Assembly: GCA_016199605.1 (NCBI GenBank)
Contig: JACQGJ010000181.1
Location: forward strand, 1 to 15,189
Source of the DNA: Armatimonadota bacterium
GTDB taxonomy: Bacteria; Armatimonadota; Abditibacteriia; CG2-30-59-28
Length of the DNA: 15,189 nt
Direction of reading: 5' to 3'
Below the pieces are notes generated by a model that had not been told where the DNA came from, did no database searches, and was given only the letters and a program-made list of their open reading frames with translations. The translations under genes and the position numbers were made by a program. Positions 6,402 through 14,995 of the stretch are shown here, piece after piece. Position 1 is the first letter of the stretch. Each line of letters begins with the position of its first letter.

Positions 6402-8522
6402 ATGGTACACTTCCGTTTTACTGAAGACACGTTAAGGTCCGTTTTGCCCTGGCTGATGCTGATGGTGATCCCTGCCTCAATAGGCTGGTCGGCAGCCCCT
6501 ACCTTCCAGCAACTGATGGATCCCGCCCTGTTTCCCAAGCCACAGCGGGGAATGGTCGTCGAGTCGGCCCGGATCACAGGAAACCGCATGGAGGTGACTA
6601 CCACCGGCGCGACCTTCCGGATGGAGATGAACCGGGGCGAGTTGACCTGTACGCAACGTCTCGGACACAGACGTTCAGTTGTGCGCCTGCACCTCAGTCG
6701 CCCCCTGCAAAAGGGTCACCTCACTCACCACGGTCCCGGCTTTGCTCGAGCAACCTTCGAGGCCCCAAAAGTCACCTGCCGTGTGAACGGCGATTCGCTT
6801 TTCATGCTCCACGCCCACGAGCCGATCACCGTGACGGTGGAGCGTCTGCTCCTGCCCGCGTGGGAGTCCTCGTTCCACAACAATCACCTGATCGTGGATG
6901 AGTGGGGGGGCTTCGGTCTCTACTGCTCGGAGGAGGCTCTGGCAGACCAGTACGACCCTTATGCGGACACCGTCGCCCGATATGATCTGCCTGCAGACTC
7001 GGTCTTGTGGGTGACTGTTTTCCCGCCGAAGCCCTACGACTGGAAGAAATCCTTCAAGGACAACGTAATCTGGCATTGGTCGAACCAACTTGGGTACCCG
7101 ACTGACGACGACCTGCGGTCCTGGAAGGATCACGGCAAGACCGTCCTGCTCCAGTCGGAAGTAATGCTGTGGAAGGACTGGAACTTGGACTTCGTGCCGC
7201 GCCTGGGCGCCGACGAGTTTGCCCGCGTCCGCACGACCTTGCACGACCTCGGCATGCGCTTCATCGTCTACACAAGCCCCTATTACTTCCTCAAGGGAAC
7301 CGCCCTGGAGGGTCAGGCAATGAACAGCTTTGAGAACTTCAAAGGCTGGCCGCCGGGGAATGCCACGGGTGAGAACATGGAACACTTCATGGAGGCCATC
7401 ACGCGGGTCCTGAAGCAATACCAGCCTGATGGTCTCTACTTCGACGGTCAGTACATCGACAGTCCCGCCGCCCTCTATGCTCTGGCGAGGCAGACGCGGG
7501 CACTTCTGGGAGAGAACGGAATACTCGAGTGGCACTCGACGGCTGCTCTCGGATATGGTTTGTGCTATCTGCCTCAGGCCGATGCTTATGTGGATTTCGT
7601 CCTGCGCGGCGAAGGCCAGCAGAGCCAGTACGGCAACTTCGACTATATGAGGTTCTTCGTCTCAGGCTACAACCTACACAACTCCATCGGCGTGCTCTGC
7701 AACAACGGCCCGCCGGAATTGAGCTCGGAGCTTGCTGCATCAGTCCTTCGGGCCAACGCCCGGCTGCACACCCTCGCCAGCGCGATTCCCAACGAGAAAA
7801 TCATGGAGGTGCTGCGGGAGGACTATCGTGCGCGTCTCAACCCACAACTGCGGGCTGTGGTGGACCGGGAGGCCAACCAGCGCCAGGCCCTGGTCACCGC
7901 TCAAGCGCAACGACGCAAGGCGGAGCTTGCAGCGCTGAAAGCTGATCCCGCTTGGGGCAAGCCGACACGCCAGATCGGGTTCGACGCTCTGCCGGAAGGG
8001 AAGCAAGTAGTATCACCGCAGAATCCTTCTCCGTTCCGCGTGCTGGACGGGGAGCTCCTCGTGCGTGGCCACGCTCATACTTACGCCTTCCTTTCTCTCC
8101 CCGTGTCAGGAAAGGCCCACGGTCTCGTCCTCCGCCTTCGCCAGGGAACTGATGGAGGCATGTCGTGGGGACCGGGGGTACTGCTTCGGTTTACCAACGG
8201 CGCGGCCCTACGGCTGGGCACGCGATCCGATGGAAAGCTACAGGCGGACGTGATGGGCAGCCAGCTCTACGGCGGCTCCTATGAGCCGGTGGATTGGGTG
8301 TGGCTGCGTGCTCGATGGCTGGAACGCTGGGGGGTTATCGAGCGCAGCAGTGACGGAACCCACTTCGAGAAAGTCTGGACCTTCGAGCATGGAGGGACCT
8401 TCAGCGGCGAGATGAAAGAACTCCTCTTGGGCAAAGTCCCTTACAATGGGGAGGCGCAGGATTTTACGGAAATAGGAGGAGAAGGTGAGTGCGAGATCGG
8501 GCAAGTACTCATATACGAATGA
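6402..8522 (+). CDS. Exported putative TIM-barrel glycoside hydrolase with N- and C-terminal beta-sandwich domains
   Basis: The protein has 706 residues. Residues 11-32 form a signal peptide (hydrophobic core VLPWLMLMVIPASIG, cleavage near WSAA). Residues 50-210 look like an N-terminal beta-sandwich, as in GH31/GH36-type enzymes. Residues 215-460 have the alternating pattern of a (beta/alpha)8 barrel: VLLQSEVMLW, RFIVYTSPYY, DGLYFDGQY with D348 as candidate nucleophile, ILEWHST, and FVLRGEG with E404 as candidate acid/base. A charged helix (470-512) leads to a C-terminal beta-sandwich (525-706) of concanavalin/LamG type, probably glycan-binding. The exact GH family is not recognised; GH-D-like alpha-galactosidases or an uncharacterised DUF family are the nearest guesses. 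The ATG has GGAG seven bases upstream, with the TATACT element further up. It is the first gene of a five-gene rightward cluster, and the next gene starts 18 bases after its stop. Confidence 0.72.
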   Translation: MVHFRFTEDTLRSVLPWLMLMVIPASIGWSAAPTFQQLMDPALFPKPQRGMVVESARITGNRMEVTTTGATFRMEMNRGELTCTQRLGHRRSVVRLHLSRPLQKGHLTHHGPGFARATFEAPKVTCRVNGDSLFMLHAHEPITVTVERLLLPAWESSFHNNHLIVDEWGGFGLYCSEEALADQYDPYADTVARYDLPADSVLWVTVFPPKPYDWKKSFKDNVIWHWSNQLGYPTDDDLRSWKDHGKTVLLQSEVMLWKDWNLDFVPRLGADEFARVRTTLHDLGMRFIVYTSPYYFLKGTALEGQAMNSFENFKGWPPGNATGENMEHFMEAITRVLKQYQPDGLYFDGQYIDSPAALYALARQTRALLGENGILEWHSTAALGYGLCYLPQADAYVDFVLRGEGQQSQYGNFDYMRFFVSGYNLHNSIGVLCNNGPPELSSELAASVLRANARLHTLASAIPNEKIMEVLREDYRARLNPQLRAVVDREANQRQALVTAQAQRRKAELAALKADPAWGKPTRQIGFDALPEGKQVVSPQNPSPFRVLDGELLVRGHAHTYAFLSLPVSGKAHGLVLRLRQGTDGGMSWGPGVLLRFTNGAALRLGTRSDGKLQADVMGSQLYGGSYEPVDWVWLRARWLERWGVIERSSDGTHFEKVWTFEHGGTFSGEMKELLLGKVPYNGEAQDFTEIGGEGECEIGQVLIYE

Positions 8523-8540
8523 GGGAAGCGGGCCCACCGC

Positions 8541-10790
8541 TTGAGCAGAGAAAGCCTATCGACTTTCGGTCGCGCAACCGTGATCCTGCTCGCCGCAGGA
8601 GGCGCGTTGTTGCTGGGCACCATGGGATTTGCGGGAGGTAAGCGTTTGACGAAGCATCGACAGCCAACTTGCCAGGTCGGGGCCTTTCTGCAAGCCAGCC
8701 GCACGTTCTACACGACTGCCCACGGCTTACCCTCCAACAACGTGACAGACTTGGCCCTCGCCGACGAGGGAGTGTGGGCAGCGACAGACGAAGGCTTGGC
8801 CCGGTTCGACGGAGAAGGGTGGCGGCGCGAAACCTTTGAGGACCACGTTGTCGGATTGCGCGTAGACAGCCGAAAGACCCTCTGGGCAATGACGGGAACA
8901 GGCTTGTATCGACGCGTGAGAGGCGAGTGGCAGCGCGAAGGGAACGCGCCTGCGGGCATTGTCGCTCTCGACACCGACGGCTCTGGCGAGGTTGTCGCCG
9001 CCACAGAGAAGCAGGTGTTCGTGAAGGAGAAGGGACAGTGGGGTCCCGTCGGAGGCGGCGTTCAGGCGAAGGTGCGTGATCTCATCGCCGTCGGTGACGG
9101 AAAGCTGATGCTGGCAACGGACAACGGCCTGCACCTCTGGCTGGATAAGGGAGAGATCAGGAAGAGCATCTCGCCCTCAGCGGGAGGTCTTTTGAGTGAA
9201 GACCTTCGAGCAGTGTGCGCAGACGGCTCCGGCCACTACCTCATCGCTACGAGCAAGGGAGTCAATCTCTACAACGGACTCAACGGTTGGCGCCGCCTTA
9301 CCGGTGAGCAAGGTCTTTCTGTGCTCGATGTGACCCACATCGCAGTGGGGCCCCCCGACACCTCGGGTTCTGCTCCCGCAGCAGTCTGGTTTGGGACGCC
9401 TCTCGGCGTGTGCCGATATGCCGAGGGTAAAGGGCGATACTTCGCCTCGCGGCGATGGTTGCCCGAGGACAAGGTCCAGGCTTTAGCGGTGGCGGAGGAC
9501 GGATCGGCCTGGGTTGGCACACCGAAAGGTGTCAGCCATATCCAACTCCACCAAACCACGTTGTCGAGGAAGGCAGCGTCCTTCCAGCGCTGCCTCGACG
9601 CACGCCACAATCGTTTCGGTTACGTGACGACCTGCGGACTCAGTGAACCCGGCAACCTGTCCACGTCCTTTCACCACATCAGCGACAACGATGGGCTTTG
9701 GACGGCGATGTATATCGCTGCACAATGCTACCGCTACAAGGTGACGAAGGCCCCGGCCGCCAAAGAGGAGGCGAGGCGGTCGATTACAGCCTTGCTGGAA
9801 TTAGAGCGGGTGACTGGGATCAGCGGGTTTCCGGCACGCGCGATCCGCCGCAAGGGAGAGCCAGGGTTTGGTGAAAAAGATGGAGAGTGGCACCCAATCA
9901 CAGAGACGGTTCCCTTTGGCGCCCCCAAGGATGCATGGGAGTGGAAGGGCGACACTTCCTCCGATGAGATCGACGGCCACTTCTACGCCTTCGGTCTTTA
10001 TTACGATCTGGTTGCCGGGAAAGATGAACGAGCAAGAGTAAGATCCACCTGCCGGAGGATCATGGACCACATCATCGAGCACGGATACTACCTGGTCGAT
10101 CTGGACGGCAAACCGACGACCTGGGGGGTCTGGGCGCCGGAGTCACTCAACGACAATCCGCGGTGGTGGGAAGAGAAGGGGTTGAACTCACTGGAGGTGC
10201 TCGCGTACCTCAAAGTCACCCAACACCTCACAGGCGACGGCAAGTATGAGAGGGCATACCGCGAGCTTGTTACCCAACACCACTACGCTCTCAACACCGT
10301 CGACCAGAAGATTACCGTGGAGGGCGAAGTCAATCACTCGGACGATGAGCTGGCGTTCCTGTCCTACGACTCGCTGCTCAGGTACGAGACCGATCCACAC
10401 CTGCGAGAGATATACCTCAGGAGCCTGGAACGGAGCTGGCAGATCGAACGTCCCGAGCGATGTCCTCTGTGGAACTTCATCTATGGCGCTCATTCAGGGA
10501 ACCCGTGCGACATCGAGAACGCGGCGCGGACCCTGAAGGAGATTCCGCTGGATCTGCTCGATTGGAGCGTGCGCAACAGCCACCGGGCAGACCTCCACTG
10601 GGAGGAAGTCGCCGGACGCTTCGGTGAGCCGCAAGTAAGGGACCCTCTCCCCTTCGACGAACGACCGATGATGAAGTGGAACGGCAACCCATACCGCGTG
10701 GATGGAGGAGGCAACGGGACTGAGGAAGAAGATCCCACTGTCTATCTACTGCCCTATTGGATGGGGAGGTATTGTGGGTTGATTGATTAG
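8541..10790 (+). CDS. Exported or membrane-anchored beta-propeller (Reg_prop-like) fused to an (alpha/alpha) barrel-like domain
   Basis: The protein has 749 residues. Residues 12-32 are a hydrophobic signal or anchor (ATVILLAAGGALLLG). Residues 55-340 contain about six to seven blades of the two-component-regulator propeller type: GLPSNNVTDLAL then VWAATDEGLARFDG, GKLMLATDNGLHLW, HYLIATSKGVNLYNG, AVWFGTPLGVCRY and SAWVGTPKGVSHI. Residues 345-749 are mostly helical and rich in aromatic and acidic residues (SDNDGLWTAMY, SSDEIDGHFYAFGLYYDLV, NPRWWEEKGLNSLEVLAYL). This is the look of an (alpha/alpha)6 toroid as in glycoside hydrolases, polysaccharide lyases or epimerases. In histidine-kinase hybrids this propeller senses glycans; here no kinase follows. 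Start choice: TTG at 8541 keeps the hydrophobic segment, but its GAGGGA is 14 bases upstream. GTG at 8580 and ATG at 8622 are in frame, and the ATG would lose the export signal. The function is probably glycan binding and cleavage; the substrate is unknown. Confidence 0.75.
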   Translation: MSRESLSTFGRATVILLAAGGALLLGTMGFAGGKRLTKHRQPTCQVGAFLQASRTFYTTAHGLPSNNVTDLALADEGVWAATDEGLARFDGEGWRRETFEDHVVGLRVDSRKTLWAMTGTGLYRRVRGEWQREGNAPAGIVALDTDGSGEVVAATEKQVFVKEKGQWGPVGGGVQAKVRDLIAVGDGKLMLATDNGLHLWLDKGEIRKSISPSAGGLLSEDLRAVCADGSGHYLIATSKGVNLYNGLNGWRRLTGEQGLSVLDVTHIAVGPPDTSGSAPAAVWFGTPLGVCRYAEGKGRYFASRRWLPEDKVQALAVAEDGSAWVGTPKGVSHIQLHQTTLSRKAASFQRCLDARHNRFGYVTTCGLSEPGNLSTSFHHISDNDGLWTAMYIAAQCYRYKVTKAPAAKEEARRSITALLELERVTGISGFPARAIRRKGEPGFGEKDGEWHPITETVPFGAPKDAWEWKGDTSSDEIDGHFYAFGLYYDLVAGKDERARVRSTCRRIMDHIIEHGYYLVDLDGKPTTWGVWAPESLNDNPRWWEEKGLNSLEVLAYLKVTQHLTGDGKYERAYRELVTQHHYALNTVDQKITVEGEVNHSDDELAFLSYDSLLRYETDPHLREIYLRSLERSWQIERPERCPLWNFIYGAHSGNPCDIENAARTLKEIPLDLLDWSVRNSHRADLHWEEVAGRFGEPQVRDPLPFDERPMMKWNGNPYRVDGGGNGTEEEDPTVYLLPYWMGRYCGLID

Positions 10791-10815
10791 CGCAGGAAGA
10801 AACGGAGTCCTGCGC
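10790..10815 (+). other. Intercistronic stem-loop
   Basis: GCGCAGGA, a 10-base loop and TCCTGCGC form a perfect 8-base inverted repeat that begins at the last base of the propeller gene's stop codon. A smaller GTCA-AAC-TGAC repeat (10816-10826) follows. There is no T-run, so this is more likely an mRNA-processing or stability element, or an attenuator, than an intrinsic terminator. It ends 22 bases before the Shine-Dalgarno sequence of the next gene. Confidence 0.5.
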
Positions 10816-10837
10816 GTCAAACTGACACCTGAGTTTG

Positions 10838-10844
10838 AAAGGAG
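10838..10844 (+). promoter_or_regulatory. Ribosome-binding site that fixes the TTG start at 10853
   Basis: AAAGGAG lies eight bases before the TTG at 10853. A longer reading from the TTG at 10835 would place this purine run inside the coding sequence and add six polar residues ahead of the signal peptide. The site therefore favours 10853. Confidence 0.7.
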
Positions 10845-10852
10845 ATAACCCC

Positions 10853-13801
10853 TTGGTTCGGCCCGTTGTACCAACGCTTTCCTTCGTTGTCGCCTGCTCC
10901 TTCGCCGTTGCCGATCTCGCCCAGGGCCAGGTCAAGAATTCCGACTTCTCCGAGAGGGGACGGGAGGATCACGACTGGCCGGTCGGCTGGATTGCAGCGA
11001 AGGAGGATAAAGGATCCCTCTACCGGCTCGTCGACGACGACGGCCACAGCGGCAACGACTGCCTGCGCTATCAGTGCCGGGAAACGCGACGGGGTGGCGC
11101 TGTTGCCCAGGTCGTGACCTGCAAAGCCAACACACAGTACACCTTGGGCGTCTGGCTGAAGAGCGACGGAACTCTACGCCCGGCAGTCCTCGTCACACCC
11201 GAGGAAGAGCCGGATCGAGAACTCGCCCGAGCTGTTGGTGACAAGGTCAACCAGTGGCGTCACAAGAGTGTGACCTTCAATTCCGGTGCTACGACCAGGC
11301 TACGCGTGCTGGTCTACGGCGATGTCACGATCCGCGATTCCGGGCAGGCTCCCTCGGGCTTTTCAGCCTTCGACGATGTTGAGTTAGTGGAAGCAACAGC
11401 GGCCGCGATCAACAAGGCAGACCCGGTGAAGTGGGCAGCGCCCGGCCCCAACGTTGCCCTGGGCCGGCCCAGCACCTTCAGCCGTAACCCAAACTACGGC
11501 CTGTGCACCGACGTTGACGACAAGACCCAGCTTACCGACGGCGCCTACTCCGTGGGATACTTCTGGACTCAGAAACAAGCGGTTGGCTGGTCCAGCGCGG
11601 AGACCTACCCCGTCGCCATCACAATCGACCTCGGGACGGTCGAGCCGATCTGCGGTGTCTCCTACAGCACTGCTGCCGGCGTCGCGGAAGTCCACTGGCC
11701 TCGCGCCCTCTACCTCATGACAAGCGACGATGGAATCAAGTGGTTCCTCGCCGGTGATCTCGTGTTGTTGGACGCGACACGCGCAGAGCCTCCGGCGCCG
11801 GGAACTTACTCGAACCATCAGTACGCAACAGACCGATTGAAAACACGCGGGAGATTCGTAGCCCTCCTGGTTGATTCAGACCACTACGTTTTCTGCGATG
11901 AGATCGAGGTCTATCGGGCGGGGGGTGTGCTCCCCGATCGCCCGCAAGGCAAGCCCGTGGGAGCCCCTCTGGACTATTACTGGCGTGGCATGAGACTGGA
12001 AGCCGACCTCGATACGATCGCGAACCGCTTGAAAAAATCACGCCTTTCGGCCAGTGATCGGACGAAAGCCCAACACGAACTGGAGGAGCTCCGTAGTCAG
12101 ACCGCAGAACCGTTCCCTCCCCTGCCCAAGGAGACCCCGGCGATTCTGCCGCTGAATGATCTGCAATCTCGTATCTTCGCGTTGAACGGCGCGAGCTTGA
12201 AGGGACTTGGCCTGCCGGCGCTCTTCGCCTGGAAGAAGAACCGGTATGATCCTCTCTCTCCTATCGAGGTTCCGGAGTCAGTCGGCAAGGCACCGCCCTC
12301 CCTCAACCTGCACATGATGAACAACGAAGAACGTGGCGACGCCATCATCTTGACGAACGCTTCACCGAAAGACGTGCAACTCCGATTGCGGATCACCGGG
12401 CTGCCCGGAGGGAACAATCCAGATTACCTCAGCCTTCGTGACATTCCGTTCGTGGACAGTGCCCCGCGAGTCGACGTAGCCTGCGCGCTGCCGGAAGCGA
12501 AACGACAAGGCCAGGACTACGTGGTGACGATTCCGGCAGGGATGAACCGCCAGATCTGGCTCGCGGCTCACCCCGTCCGTGTCGCGTCAGGAACCTACAA
12601 TGGATCCGTCCAGGTGCTAAAGGAGAAGGAGGGCGTTCTCAAGGTGCCGATCCGGCTGCGCATCTCCTCGATACGGTTTCCGGACCGACCTCGGCTGCAC
12701 GTTGGAGGCTGGGACTACACCGACGCCGAAGAGACCTATGACATCGTTCGCACCAACCGAGACCTGGTGGTGGAGTACCTGAAGAGACGCTACGTCGATT
12801 CTCCCTGGGGAGGCGGAGGCGTTCTTCCGGGGGCCGGACCGGAGGCGTTCGACGCCCAGGGACAACTCGTGAAGGAACTCGACTTCCGTCGGCTCGATGA
12901 CTGGATCTCCCGCTGGAAAGGCGCGAGGCGGTTTCTGATCTTTCTCAACGCTCAGCCAGAATTCGCCGGAGCGAAGATGGGAACCCCCACGTTTGAGGCG
13001 CGGGTTGCCTTGTGGACCTCGGCTATCGGGCAACACGTGAATGGGCTGGGGGTGCGCCCGGAGCAATTGGGTTTGCTGATCTATGATGAGCCAAACAATG
13101 AAGACCAGGCGGCCATCATCCGTGGATGGGCTGACGCAATCCATCGTGGTGGCTCAGGGATCCTTGTGTGGGAGGACCCGCATTTTCAGGAGCCACAGTC
13201 CGAGTCTTTTCACAATACACTCGCGGCCTGTGACGTCGTGTGTCCTATCGTTGGGCTTTACCTTACCCACGACGAACCGAAACGACAGGTGTATCGGGAT
13301 CTCACCCGGAACAGCAATCGAAAGCTCTGGTTCTACAACGCTTCAGGTCCCGTTCGTGCTCTCGACCCTTATGCCTACTATCGGCTGCAACACTGGCTAT
13401 GCTTCCGCGAAGGTGCGGAGGGTTCGTGCTTCTGGGCCTTCGGCGACGCAGGAGGCGGCAGCTCGTGGAACGAAAGGTCTGCTGACCGAGGGAGCGGCTA
13501 CGCGCCACAGTATCTGACGAAGGATACGGTGACCGACTCGAAACACATCATGGCCCTCGTCGAAGGGGTGCAGGACTACGAGTACCTCAGTATGCTTCGC
13601 GACCGGGTACAGGAGTTGGAAGGTAAAGGCATCCGCACTCCGACTCTGGCCGCAGCCCGAGCACTGCTGGCTGACGCCCCCAAGCAGGTCCTTGCCGACA
13701 TCGACGCATCTCCCGACCTGACCTGGAAGAAACGCAGAGACCGGTCAGTGGCTGACCGGATGTGCGAGAAGGTCCTGAACGCCTTGGGGGCGCTTAAGTG
13801 A
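10853..13801 (+). CDS. Exported multi-domain protein: two carbohydrate-binding-like modules and a DUF4091-like glycosidase-type C-terminal region
   Basis: The protein has 982 residues from the TTG at 10853 (see the ribosome-binding site at 10838). Residues 1-25 are a signal peptide (PTLSFVVACSFAVADLAQG). Residues 28-180 form a jelly-roll like CBM4/9 modules: NSDFSERG near the start, YTLGVWLKSDG in the middle, then FSAFDDVELVE. Residues 198-356 form a discoidin/F5-8C-like module (NVALGRPSTFS, AITIDLGTVEPICGVSY, FVALLVDSDHYVFCDEIEVY). A charged helix (380-420) and a beta-sandwich (485-610) come before a putative TIM-barrel (612-925). That barrel has LLIYDEP near 741-747 with a candidate catalytic glutamate, GILVWEDP, and a C-terminal VEGVQDYEYLSMLRDR segment typical of DUF4091 proteins. 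The catalytic assignment is from motif resemblance only. Its stop overlaps the GTG at 13798 by four bases, suggesting translational coupling with the next gene. Confidence 0.78.
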   Translation: MVRPVVPTLSFVVACSFAVADLAQGQVKNSDFSERGREDHDWPVGWIAAKEDKGSLYRLVDDDGHSGNDCLRYQCRETRRGGAVAQVVTCKANTQYTLGVWLKSDGTLRPAVLVTPEEEPDRELARAVGDKVNQWRHKSVTFNSGATTRLRVLVYGDVTIRDSGQAPSGFSAFDDVELVEATAAAINKADPVKWAAPGPNVALGRPSTFSRNPNYGLCTDVDDKTQLTDGAYSVGYFWTQKQAVGWSSAETYPVAITIDLGTVEPICGVSYSTAAGVAEVHWPRALYLMTSDDGIKWFLAGDLVLLDATRAEPPAPGTYSNHQYATDRLKTRGRFVALLVDSDHYVFCDEIEVYRAGGVLPDRPQGKPVGAPLDYYWRGMRLEADLDTIANRLKKSRLSASDRTKAQHELEELRSQTAEPFPPLPKETPAILPLNDLQSRIFALNGASLKGLGLPALFAWKKNRYDPLSPIEVPESVGKAPPSLNLHMMNNEERGDAIILTNASPKDVQLRLRITGLPGGNNPDYLSLRDIPFVDSAPRVDVACALPEAKRQGQDYVVTIPAGMNRQIWLAAHPVRVASGTYNGSVQVLKEKEGVLKVPIRLRISSIRFPDRPRLHVGGWDYTDAEETYDIVRTNRDLVVEYLKRRYVDSPWGGGGVLPGAGPEAFDAQGQLVKELDFRRLDDWISRWKGARRFLIFLNAQPEFAGAKMGTPTFEARVALWTSAIGQHVNGLGVRPEQLGLLIYDEPNNEDQAAIIRGWADAIHRGGSGILVWEDPHFQEPQSESFHNTLAACDVVCPIVGLYLTHDEPKRQVYRDLTRNSNRKLWFYNASGPVRALDPYAYYRLQHWLCFREGAEGSCFWAFGDAGGGSSWNERSADRGSGYAPQYLTKDTVTDSKHIMALVEGVQDYEYLSMLRDRVQELEGKGIRTPTLAAARALLADAPKQVLADIDASPDLTWKKRRDRSVADRMCEKVLNALGALK

Positions 13802-13807
13802 ATCCGT

Positions 13808-13823
13808 GGAGGAGGGTACCTCC
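13808..13823 (+). promoter_or_regulatory. Shine-Dalgarno sequence within a potential hairpin
   Basis: GGAGGAGGG (13808-13816) is a strong ribosome-binding site placed eight bases before the ATG at 13825. It is followed at once by CCTCC (13819-13823), which can pair with either GGAGG copy. The site could be closed until ribosomes translating the upstream gene, whose stop is at 13799-13801, open it. Confidence 0.5.
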
Positions 13824-13824
13824 G

Positions 13825-14985
13825 ATGGCAGGTTTTACGACTCGTATGAGCAACCCGTCAAACACATGGGGGCGCACGTTACAGAATCTCACAGGCGCTG
13901 TCTTGCTATCGATTCTGATTGCAGTGCACTCCCGAGTTTCCTGTCAGGAGGTGGAGGATCAAGCTGAAGAGGCCATCCGCTCGGCTGAACGGATGCTGCG
14001 TGGGGTGCCCGTCTTTCCCCCCAAGGAGAGGGAATACGCTGACTACTGTCTCCGCGCCGAACTGGAAGAGTCTCAAGACGGTTTCAAACGCGTACTCGCT
14101 AAGTATGGACCGACGGCACGCACTTTCGCCGGTCTCGGTCAATGCCGATTACGACTGGGGGACTATGAGGCGGCAGCGCGATCCTATGGGGAGGCGGTGA
14201 AGCTCTCACCCGCTGACACGCAAGCTCGGGTAGGTTACCAGAAGGCCAGCCGGCTGCTCCGCATTGCACGAGCTGTTCGCCCGTGGCTCTCCAATCGGGA
14301 CAAAGTCCTCCAGCTTTATGAGTTACCGAACCACCGGCGAGGGGAGCTGTTGCTGGTACTTTCAGTGAAGGTTGCTAACGACAGCCTCAATCCGTTCTCC
14401 GATGTTCGCCTAACTCTGTTCCGTAAGTCTCCGAGTGCGTTCCGCAGGTTATGGAGGTCACGAGTGTTGCGCGATCAACGCTTTGAAGACGCAAATTTTG
14501 CTGATGTCCAGGTCACCGTATTCAGTACTTCATACGACCGAACCCCGCAGATCGCCGTCTCAGAGGTTCATCAGGGCGCGAGCTGGACACCCTCGCATTT
14601 GGACCTGTTCACGTTGAGGGGGCATCGTCTGACAAAGACCTTCGAACTGACCAGTAGCTTTCCTGTGTGGATCGAGGATATAAACCGTGATGGACGATAC
14701 GAGATTGGCAACTACTACGAGATTGGGCGCGACATGGGCCATGTAAAACAGCCTGTCTGGACGGATATCTATGCTTGCAGGCAAGGGAGATACGTGCTTG
14801 CGAATCGATACTTCCCGAGTGAATTTCGGCACTGGTCGAGGGATTTGCCCGACTTACTACAGCAATACCCGCGCGACACGGAGATCCAATCGTACCTGAG
14901 ATACGCGGAGCAGATTATGAGGAAACCGCAGAACCACAAAATCCTGTCCAGTTACGAGAGAAGCTTACGCTGCCCTTCGCGGTGA
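13825..14985 (+). CDS. Exported protein with a TPR-like segment and a VCBS/FG-GAP-like C-terminal region
   Basis: The protein has 386 residues from the ATG at 13825. A signal peptide spans roughly residues 20-40 (hydrophobic LTGAVLLSILIAV, then HSRVSC). The Cys lacks a proper lipobox, so a lipoprotein is not claimed. Residues 45-145 are helical, with one or two TPR-like repeats (TFAGLGQCRLRLGDYEAAA, SYGEAVKLSPAD). Residues 160-385 are beta-rich, and the acidic loop DINRDGRYE resembles the calcium-binding turns of FG-GAP/VCBS or dockerin repeats. No catalytic motif is seen, so a binding or scaffold role on the cell surface or in the periplasm is plausible. An in-frame GTG at 13798 overlaps the upstream stop by four bases and would give 395 residues. 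The ATG is preferred for its strong ribosome-binding site, but the GTG fits coupling. The next gene starts 10 bases after the stop. Confidence 0.72.
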   Translation: MAGFTTRMSNPSNTWGRTLQNLTGAVLLSILIAVHSRVSCQEVEDQAEEAIRSAERMLRGVPVFPPKEREYADYCLRAELEESQDGFKRVLAKYGPTARTFAGLGQCRLRLGDYEAAARSYGEAVKLSPADTQARVGYQKASRLLRIARAVRPWLSNRDKVLQLYELPNHRRGELLLVLSVKVANDSLNPFSDVRLTLFRKSPSAFRRLWRSRVLRDQRFEDANFADVQVTVFSTSYDRTPQIAVSEVHQGASWTPSHLDLFTLRGHRLTKTFELTSSFPVWIEDINRDGRYEIGNYYEIGRDMGHVKQPVWTDIYACRQGRYVLANRYFPSEFRHWSRDLPDLLQQYPRDTEIQSYLRYAEQIMRKPQNHKILSSYERSLRCPSR

Positions 14986-14995
14986 AAGAAAGGAA

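Noticed and set aside
5929..6435. 168-codon plus-strand frame across the divergent region
   Set aside because: It overlaps the leftward promoter and the start of the glycosidase gene in another frame, and its product is of random composition with no domain.
6675..7535. 286-codon minus-strand frame inside the barrel-glycosidase gene
   Set aside because: It is antisense to a gene with a signal peptide and clear fold features; it has no ribosome-binding site or family signal.
10835..10852. Upstream TTG start for the DUF4091-like gene
   Set aside because: The ribosome-binding site AAAGGAG falls inside this extension, and the TTG at 10853 is correctly spaced from it and directly precedes the signal peptide.
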